Below, piece by piece: positions 36,035 to 41,156 of a DNA stretch of 41,156 nt. A model generated the notes under the pieces. That model was not told the DNA's origin. It saw nothing but the letters and a program-made list of their open reading frames with translations, and ran no database searches. Each line of letters opens with the position of its first letter. The first letter of the stretch is position 1. The translations under genes were made by a program, and so were the position numbers. The DNA comes from Gilliamella sp. wkB108 (GTDB taxonomy: Bacteria > Pseudomonadota > Gammaproteobacteria > Enterobacterales > Orbaceae), in assembly GCF_001690195.1 (NCBI RefSeq), contig NZ_LZGM01000108.1, positions 1 to 41,156 of the forward strand, read 5' to 3'.

Positions 36035-36052
36035 TAACTAGCAACAGTTATT
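36033..36052. terminator. Short hairpin bridging the cobB and mtgA stop codons
   Basis: AATAACT and AGTTATT pair around AGCAAC, covering the ends of two convergent genes that are only 13 nt apart. It is weak, with seven mostly A/T pairs, and could serve as a poor two-way terminator. Confidence 0.3.
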
Positions 36053-36740
36053 TCAGTTGCTCTAAATAAGTTTTGTTACCCAAATTTTGCATTTGAGTAC
36101 GGATCCATTCTGCTTTAGTTCCTATATAAGAATTGGGTTTGGCGGGATTCCATTTTCTTGGATTAGGTAAAGTGGCGGCCAGTAAGCTTGCCTGATAAGT
36201 TGTTAGCTGATCGGCGCTGACATTAAAGTAGTATTGCGATGCGGCTTCAATACCAAAGATACCCTCTCCCCATTCTACACTATTAAGATAGATTTCAAGG
36301 GTACGCTTTTTTGACCACATAAGTTCGATCCAGATAGTAAACCAAGATTCAAATCCCTTACGTACCCAACTACGCGCTGGCCATAAAAAAATATTCTTAG
36401 CGACTTGTTGAGAAATTGTGCTAGCGCCACGTAGTTTCTTATTTTTTTTATTATACTTAATGGCTCTATTAATAGCTTCAAAATCGAATCCCCAATGGTT
36501 TGGGAAGTTTTGATCTTCTGAAGCAATAACTGCAACTTTTATATTATCCGAAATTTCATCCCAATCTTTCCAGATCCGTTGTTGGGTAATACTCCAATTG
36601 CTGATTTTTCTTTCTAACATTAACATCGAACCAAATGGATTAACCCAGCGCATAATTAAAACTGACAAAATCGACAATAGCATAAGTGCAATAATTACTT
36701 TTGCAGTTATTTTTAAAGTCTTCTTTGATAGTAGTTTCAT
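36048..36740 (-). CDS. mtgA: Monofunctional peptidoglycan glycosyltransferase MtgA
   Basis: 230 residues, GT51 family. One N-terminal membrane helix (about 8-30) is followed by the glycosyltransferase motifs: IASEDQNFPNHWGFDFEAI with the catalytic Glu, RGASTISQQVAKNIFLWP, and KKRTLEIYLNSVEWGEGIFGIEAAS. It polymerises lipid II into glycan strands in the periplasm. No transpeptidase domain is present, as expected for MtgA. It is convergent with cobB and follows mobB in the same direction after 45 bp. Confidence 0.95.
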   Translation of the reverse strand: MKLLSKKTLKITAKVIIALMLLSILSVLIMRWVNPFGSMLMLERKISNWSITQQRIWKDWDEISDNIKVAVIASEDQNFPNHWGFDFEAINRAIKYNKKNKKLRGASTISQQVAKNIFLWPARSWVRKGFESWFTIWIELMWSKKRTLEIYLNSVEWGEGIFGIEAASQYYFNVSADQLTTYQASLLAATLPNPRKWNPAKPNSYIGTKAEWIRTQMQNLGNKTYLEQLK

Positions 36741-36785
36741 ATTGGTTAAGTAAATGTAAAAAGTAAGTAATCAAGATACGATATA

Positions 36786-37280
36786 TTATTTATTAAATAA
36801 ATAATTTTTTATAAACTCAACAATTTGATTTGGTTTATCGATATTTAATTGAGGAACTGCCGTTTCCAATTTTATATTAGAAGCCACAGCAATTGTAAAT
36901 TCATCAATGAAAAGCGGTTTTTTAGTCTCGCTTCTATGACAGATGATTTTAGGGATTTTTTCATCTTTAAATCCTTCCACTAACACCAGATCTATATTGG
37001 TAAATTTATTCACCAATGATTTCAAGTCGGCAGGTTCATTCGGGGTTTCACAAATCATGGCATAACGCTTATCACATGCAATAATTGTTTGTAATGCGCC
37101 AGCTTTTCGTAGTTCATAGCTATCTTTACCCGGTATATCTATTTCAATATCATGATGGGCATGTTTTAACATCGCTACTTTAAAGTTTTGCTCACATAGT
37201 AGTGGAATAATTGTTTTAAGTAGTGTTGTTTTACCACTATTACTGTAACCACTGAAGGCAAGTAGTTTATTATTAATCAT
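36786..37280 (-). CDS. mobB: Molybdopterin-guanine dinucleotide biosynthesis protein MobB
   Basis: 164 residues. The P-loop is FSGYSNSGKTTLLKTII at the N-terminus, followed by MLKHAHHDIEID and DLVLVEGFKDEKIPKI. It is a GTP-binding helper of MobA in attaching GMP to molybdopterin, useful for DMSO-reductase-type enzymes. mobA is in the window at 38518-39108 on the same strand, but threonine aldolase on the other strand separates the two. Confidence 0.93.
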   Translation of the reverse strand: MINNKLLAFSGYSNSGKTTLLKTIIPLLCEQNFKVAMLKHAHHDIEIDIPGKDSYELRKAGALQTIIACDKRYAMICETPNEPADLKSLVNKFTNIDLVLVEGFKDEKIPKIICHRSETKKPLFIDEFTIAVASNIKLETAVPQLNIDKPNQIVEFIKNYLFNK

Positions 37281-37375
37281 TATGGTTAACTCTTAAAAGC
37301 ATCAAAATAAGATACTCATTATTTATAATTGATTATATTATGATGATATTCATTATAAGAGATAAAGGTATAAAT

Positions 37376-38401
37376 ATGTACAATTTTACTAATGATTACA
37401 ATGAAACCGCTCACCCTGAATTACTGAAAGTATTTTGTGAAACAGCTAATCAAAAATTAACTGGTTATGGCTTCGATGAATATTGTAATAACGCCAAAGA
37501 AAATATAAGAAAACAATTAAAGTCACCTAACGCCGATATTCATTTCATGCCAGGTGGAACGATTACCAATTTAACAGTAATTTCACATATTTTAAAACCT
37601 TATCAAGCCGTTATTGCGGCCGATAGTGGGCATGTGAATGTCCATGAAACAGGCGCAATTGAAGCAACCGGCCATAAAGTTTTAACAGCAACAACAACCG
37701 ATGGGAAATTAACCCCAGAACTGATTAAACCAATTTTAACCTTTCATAGTGATGAACACATGGTACAACCAAAGCTCGTGTATATTTCAAATACTACAGA
37801 GCTTGGTACTATATATACTCAACAAGAACTTAAAAAGTTATATCAATTTTGTCAAAAAAATGATTTATATCTCTATTTAGATGGTGCGCGTTTAGCTATG
37901 GCATTAGCGGCACAAGAAAATAATATAACCTTTCCTGATTTAGCAAAGTATACCGATGTATTTTATATCGGTGGGACTAAAGTTGGTGCTTTTGCTGGTG
38001 AGACCGTGATTTTTAATAATACTAAACTAAATAAGGATTTCCGGTTTAGTATGAAGCAAAAAGGTGCAATATTAGCTAAAAGTTGGATTGTTGCTGTACA
38101 AATGAATGCGTTAATGCAAAATAACCTTTACTTAACACTAGGTCAACATAGTAATCATATGGCCAATAAACTAAAAATGATTTTTGAAAAGGCTAAATTA
38201 ACCTTTTTAGCCAAACCACAAAGTAATCAACTTTTTGTTAATTTTCCTAATAAACTGGCTAAAAAAATTCAAGATCATTATGTAGTGGATTGTCTCGGGC
38301 AAACTGATTCACAGCATACCTGTTTACGATTTTGTACTTCCTGGGCAACTAAAGAGGAAGAGATAAATAGTTTTGCTAAGCAATTTCAAAAGTGGCTTTA
38401 A
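37376..38401 (+). CDS. ltaE: Low-specificity L-threonine aldolase
   Basis: 341 residues, PLP-dependent fold type I (beta-eliminating lyase family). The N-terminus MYNFTNDYNETAHPELLKV is typical. The PLP Lys lies in FYIGGTKVGAFAGE and the Asp that binds the pyridine ring in LYLDGARLAMAL. It cleaves threonine or allo-threonine to glycine and acetaldehyde. The ATG at 37376 is preferred, as AAAGG stands 8 nt before it; an upstream in-frame ATG at 37340 has no such site. The symbol is by function; the protein is nearer to the short aldolases of Firmicutes and Pasteurellaceae than I can decide. Confidence 0.85.
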   Translation: MYNFTNDYNETAHPELLKVFCETANQKLTGYGFDEYCNNAKENIRKQLKSPNADIHFMPGGTITNLTVISHILKPYQAVIAADSGHVNVHETGAIEATGHKVLTATTTDGKLTPELIKPILTFHSDEHMVQPKLVYISNTTELGTIYTQQELKKLYQFCQKNDLYLYLDGARLAMALAAQENNITFPDLAKYTDVFYIGGTKVGAFAGETVIFNNTKLNKDFRFSMKQKGAILAKSWIVAVQMNALMQNNLYLTLGQHSNHMANKLKMIFEKAKLTFLAKPQSNQLFVNFPNKLAKKIQDHYVVDCLGQTDSQHTCLRFCTSWATKEEEINSFAKQFQKWL

Positions 38402-38517
38402 TCATATTTTATGTTCAGATACAAAGCATTACTAATAGTGATAATAATACCACCATATAGCTGCTATTGAGATTATGTCGTGTAAAAATCAAATACTATT
38501 GAATCTATATAATGATA

Positions 38518-39108
38518 TTAGTTTTTATTTTTTATTTGATTAATTTTATTAAGAATTTCTGGGGTATTAATATTAATAAAACAGGATGAGAGATCACTAC
38601 AATCAACCGGAATTGCATCGATTTGTTGTAAAAATAGCATTAATTTTCGATCACCTTGTTCTAAGTAAGCTTTAAGTTGTTGGATAACCCTTTTATTGAT
38701 AAGGAGAATTGTCGGGTGGTCATGTTTACCATCAAAAGGGTAAATAGCGGTATTGGATGTGGTGTACATTGATAAACGAGTAATTAAATTACTGGGTAAA
38801 AAGGGGGTGTCACAACTCACAAATAAGTTCCAATGAGTTGTACTGCGTAGCAGTCCACTATAGATACCTGAAAGTGGGCCTAGATAACCCTTGAAATCAT
38901 CGGAAAATATGGGATAACCAGCGAGGCGGTATTGATCAAGATTTCGATTACAATTAATCATAATTGAATCAACCTGATGTTTAACACTATCAATTACATG
39001 TTGAAAAAGTGGTTTATTGTTTAATAATAATAAACCTTTATCATTACCATTCATGCGAGAGCTTAAGCCTCCAGCTAAAACGATAGCTGTAATAGATAGC
39101 TTTTCCAT
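38518..39108 (-). CDS. mobA: Molybdenum cofactor guanylyltransferase MobA
   Basis: 196 residues. The nucleotide-binding motif is VLAGGLSSRMNGNDKGLLLL, and the following blocks are GPLSGIYSGL and FVSCDTPFLPSNLI. It transfers GMP from GTP to molybdopterin to make the guanine dinucleotide cofactor. The gene converges with threonine aldolase, with 116 bp between the stops and no strong terminator visible. Confidence 0.94.
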   Translation of the reverse strand: MEKLSITAIVLAGGLSSRMNGNDKGLLLLNNKPLFQHVIDSVKHQVDSIMINCNRNLDQYRLAGYPIFSDDFKGYLGPLSGIYSGLLRSTTHWNLFVSCDTPFLPSNLITRLSMYTTSNTAIYPFDGKHDHPTILLINKRVIQQLKAYLEQGDRKLMLFLQQIDAIPVDCSDLSSCFININTPEILNKINQIKNKN

Positions 39109-39446
39109 AAATTATTTCTCTTTTACATTGCGAAAATACAAAATAACATTACTATATACCAAAATTATTTTAATTTGCAGGATAGAGCATTTAAAATACA
39201 ATCACGATTGTTTAGATTATGTAGGGTTGTTTGTTTATTTTATAGTGAATGTAATAGGTTATATTTTTTAAAAAAGTATATATTCAAAAAATTAATTATT
39301 TATTATTGCTTTGTTTTTGTAAGTTGGGAAAGGGGTTTAGTGGATTATATTTTACTCCCCAAAAGCTCTAGGTTGGAGTAAACTCTAAATTAAACTTTAT
39401 ATCATCATCTTCAATTGCGTTGAAGATTTAAAAAAAGGTATTAATT
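39109..39446. other. Gene-free region between mobA and yihD
   Basis: 338 bp, AT-rich, with the promoters of mobA (minus) and yihD (plus). Short open frames here have no coding character. A perfect 8-bp inverted repeat, ATCTTCAA and TTGAAGAT with a 5-nt loop (39407-39427), lies 19 nt before the yihD start and just ahead of its ribosome site. It could influence translation of the yihD-dsbA-like transcript. Confidence 0.5.
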
Positions 39447-39716
39447 ATGAAATGTCATCGAATTGATGAGTTAATGGAGTTGTTACAAACTGCTTGGGAA
39501 AAAGAGTCTGATCTCAACTTATTACAATTTTTGATTAAATTAGGTCAAGAAGCAGGTTTCGAAGGTGAATTAAAAGATTTAAGTGATGAAATTTTAATTT
39601 ATCATTTAAAAATGCGTGATTCAGATAAAAATGAAGCTATTCCGGGACTAAAAAAAGATTACGAAGAAGATTTTAAAACCGCCCTCTTAAAAGCACGCGG
39701 GATTATTAAAGAATAG
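39447..39716 (+). CDS. yihD: YihD family protein (DUF1040)
   Basis: 89 residues. It matches the small soluble YihD family by sequence: [53 protein letters not shown]. The function is unknown. In E. coli yihD lies just upstream of srkA and dsbA and near mobAB; here the next gene is a dsbA-like gene 13 nt downstream and srkA is absent. It is probably one transcript. Confidence 0.92.
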   Translation: MKCHRIDELMELLQTAWEKESDLNLLQFLIKLGQEAGFEGELKDLSDEILIYHLKMRDSDKNEAIPGLKKDYEEDFKTALLKARGIIKE

Positions 39717-39729
39717 GGAGAAAGGATAT

Positions 39730-41156
39730 ATGAAGAAGACATTTTTTGCTATAAGTGCATTGTTATTTTCTATAAATTGTTTGGCTGATGAACCAAATAA
39801 TGCAGCACAAGTAGCAACTGAAAGCAATGCACCCGCGCCGATTGAAGTTGGGAAACAATACTTCGCATTACCAACTTATCCATCACCAAATAAAGAAGTT
39901 ATTGAGTTCTTCTCATTTAATAGTCCTAGCAGTTTTAGATTCGAAACACAATATCATTTTTCTCAAGTGCTAAGTAAAGCTATGCCAGAAGGGGTAACCT
40001 TTAAGCGTTATCATATAATTGATTATGGTTCCTTAGGTTTGGATTTATCACAAGCTTGGGCTGTTGCTAATGTCTTAAATATGCAAGATGAGGTATCAGA
40101 AGCACTTTATACAGCCGTACAAAAAGATCGCAAAATTAAATCTTTAGAGGATATTAAAGCCGTTTTTGAAACGTTAGGTGTAAATGGAGAAACGTATGAT
40201 AAAACTGTAGATAGTTTTTTGGCAAAAGCCTTTATGGCTCAACAAGTTGATGCAATTAATGAGATGCAACCCGACTCTGTGCCTCTTGTTATTGTAAATC
40301 GTAAGTATTTTATTAATGGACCAGCGCTAGATAGGACATCTGGTGAGAATTTTGCCAATGATTATGCACGAGTAGCAGTATATCTTAGTAATTTAGACAA
40401 TAAATCTAAGCCTAAAACTGAACCAGTATCAAATCCTCAATCAGAAACCGCGCCGGTACTAGAGGCGAAATCTGAAACTGTTGCGCCAGCCACAACGACT
40501 CAATCAGAAACCGCACCGGTTCCAGAGGTGAAACCTGAACCTGTTGCACCAGCCACAACGACTCAATCAGAGACCGCGCCAGTACCAGAAGCAAAACCTG
40601 AAACTGTTGCGCCAGCCACAACGACTCAGCCAGAAACCGCGCCGGTACTAGAGGCGAAATCTGAAACTGTTGCACCAGCCACAACGACTCAGCCAGAAAC
40701 CACGCCGATACCAGAGGTGAAACCTGAACCTGTTGCACCAGCAACAACGACTCAGCCAGAAACCACGCCGGCTCTAGAGGCGAAACCGGAAACTGTTGCA
40801 CCAGCAACAACGACTCAGCCAGAAACCGCGCCGGTACCAGAGGCAAAACCGGAAACTGTTGCACCAGCTACAACGACTCAATCAGAAACCGCGCCAGTAC
40901 CAGAAGCAAAACCTGAAACTGTTGCACCAGCAACAACGGCTCAGCCAGAAACCGCGCCGGCTCCAGAGGCAAAACCGGAAACTGTTGCACCAGCCACAAC
41001 GACTCAGCCAGAAACAGCTCCGGTACCAGAGGCAAAACCAGAAACCGTTGTACCAGCCACAACGGCTCAGCCAGAAACAGCTCCGGTACCAGAGGCAAAA
41101 CCAGAAACCGTTGCACCAGCCACAACGACTCAGCCAGAAACCGCGCCGGTACCAGA
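39730..41156 (+). CDS. DsbA-like periplasmic protein lacking active-site cysteines, with C-terminal repeats (runs off window)
   Basis: About 475 residues are visible; the end lies beyond the window. A signal peptide (MKKTFFAISALLFSINCLA) is followed by a DsbA/thioredoxin fold. VIEFFSFNSPSSFRFE (from residue 57) aligns with E. coli DsbA VLEFFSFYCPHCYQFE; then come PEGVTFKRYH, SQAWAVANVL and SVPLVIVNRKYF with cis-Pro185. Both active-site cysteines are Ser (65 and 68), so it cannot oxidise thiols like DsbA. From residue 237 a Pro/Thr/Glu/Ala-rich tail of 21-residue repeats begins. The gene keeps the yihD-dsbA position and a good ribosome site (GGAG/AAAGG). It might be a chaperone, adhesin-like or envelope protein; no function is claimed. 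Confidence 0.85.
   Translation, partial: MKKTFFAISALLFSINCLADEPNNAAQVATESNAPAPIEVGKQYFALPTYPSPNKEVIEFFSFNSPSSFRFETQYHFSQVLSKAMPEGVTFKRYHIIDYGSLGLDLSQAWAVANVLNMQDEVSEALYTAVQKDRKIKSLEDIKAVFETLGVNGETYDKTVDSFLAKAFMAQQVDAINEMQPDSVPLVIVNRKYFINGPALDRTSGENFANDYARVAVYLSNLDNKSKPKTEPVSNPQSETAPVLEAKSETVAPATTTQSETAPVPEVKPEPVAPATTTQSETAPVPEAKPETVAPATTTQPETAPVLEAKSETVAPATTTQPETTPIPEVKPEPVAPATTTQPETTPALEAKPETVAPATTTQPETAPVPEAKPETVAPATTTQSETAPVPEAKPETVAPATTAQPETAPAPEAKPETVAPATTTQPETAPVPEAKPETVVPATTAQPETAPVPEAKPETVAPATTTQPETAPVP
40438..41156 (+). repeat. Tandem 63-bp repeats (at least 11 units) in the DsbA-like gene
   Basis: Units of 63 bp encode 21 residues each, of the form QPETAPVPEAKPE followed by TVAPATTT, with small changes (QS/QP, EA/EV, PET/PEP, VLE/VPE). 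About 11.4 units are present before the window ends. The pattern stays in frame, so copy number can vary without loss of frame. Long minus-strand open frames here are a by-product of the repeats. Confidence 0.95.

Noticed and set aside
39017-39381. Plus-strand frames between mobA and yihD
   Set aside because: They overlap mobA or lie in AT-rich spacer, are rich in Phe/Tyr/Ile from base bias, and lack ribosome sites.
39377-39396. GTAAA repeats before yihD, looking like a CpxR box
   Set aside because: The second half is ATTAAA, not GTAAA, so the match is too weak to call.
40412-41125. Two long minus-strand open frames opposite the repeat tail
   Set aside because: They only mirror the 63-bp repeats (Val/Leu/Ala/Glu-rich periodic translation), lack starts with ribosome sites, and the plus strand reads through as the DsbA-like protein.
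40438-41156. Repeat array considered as a CRISPR
   Set aside because: Units are contiguous, 63 bp, in frame and without unique spacers; no cas genes are near.

Overview
The window looks like a chromosomal segment of an AT-rich gammaproteobacterium. The conserved block ftsY-ftsE-ftsX-rpoH, the genes mtgA, mobB, mobA, yihD and a dsbA relative, and the base composition together suggest an Orbaceae-type bacterium (Gilliamella or relatives from insect guts). This is inferred from protein likeness and gene order only; no database search was possible.

Left part (about 1-20450): a defence island mixed with debris. From left to right it holds the C-terminal part of a DUF262/DUF1524 (GmrSD-type) restriction protein, cut by an IS3-family element whose own transposase carries a nonsense codon; a scrap of an ardA antirestriction gene; a candidate type II restriction-modification system (two adenine methyltransferases, the first fused to a ribbon-helix-helix domain, and a convergent HNH nuclease with a nine-G tract near its start); a stretch with a 30-nt near-perfect palindrome and a decayed tRNA-Phe-like 3' end; emrAB drug-efflux genes behind a decayed marR-type repressor; a phosphorothioate-type HNH restriction gene with a damaged 5' end; a complete type I system hsdM-hsdS-hsdR; and mrr. 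hsdMSR plus mrr recalls the immigration control region of enterobacteria.

Middle (about 20450-28250): IS481-like debris, then a tightly coupled operon of six genes followed by a seventh. The products are a ketoacyl synthase III, an NAD-dependent reductase of the OleD/3beta-HSD type, a metallo-beta-lactamase-fold hydrolase, a PaaK/F390-synthetase-like adenylate-forming enzyme, a PAP2-type membrane phosphatase, a sterol-desaturase-family hydroxylase and a fatty acid desaturase. Together they look like a dedicated pathway for an unusual lipid; I do not recognise the product, and this is my main candidate for an undescribed system.

Right part (about 28450-41156): mostly core genes. ftsY-ftsE-ftsX-rpoH carries a near-consensus CRP site upstream of rpoH. 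Then come a DUF2975 membrane protein with a small XRE regulator, an aspartate/glutamate racemase, an unnamed exported protein with a possible His/Cys dyad, a CobB-type sirtuin without its zinc-binding cysteines, mtgA, mobB, a threonine aldolase, mobA, yihD and finally a DsbA-like protein that runs off the window. That protein has Ser-Pro-Ser-Ser where DsbA has Cys-Pro-His-Cys, and at least eleven 21-residue repeats at its C-terminus.
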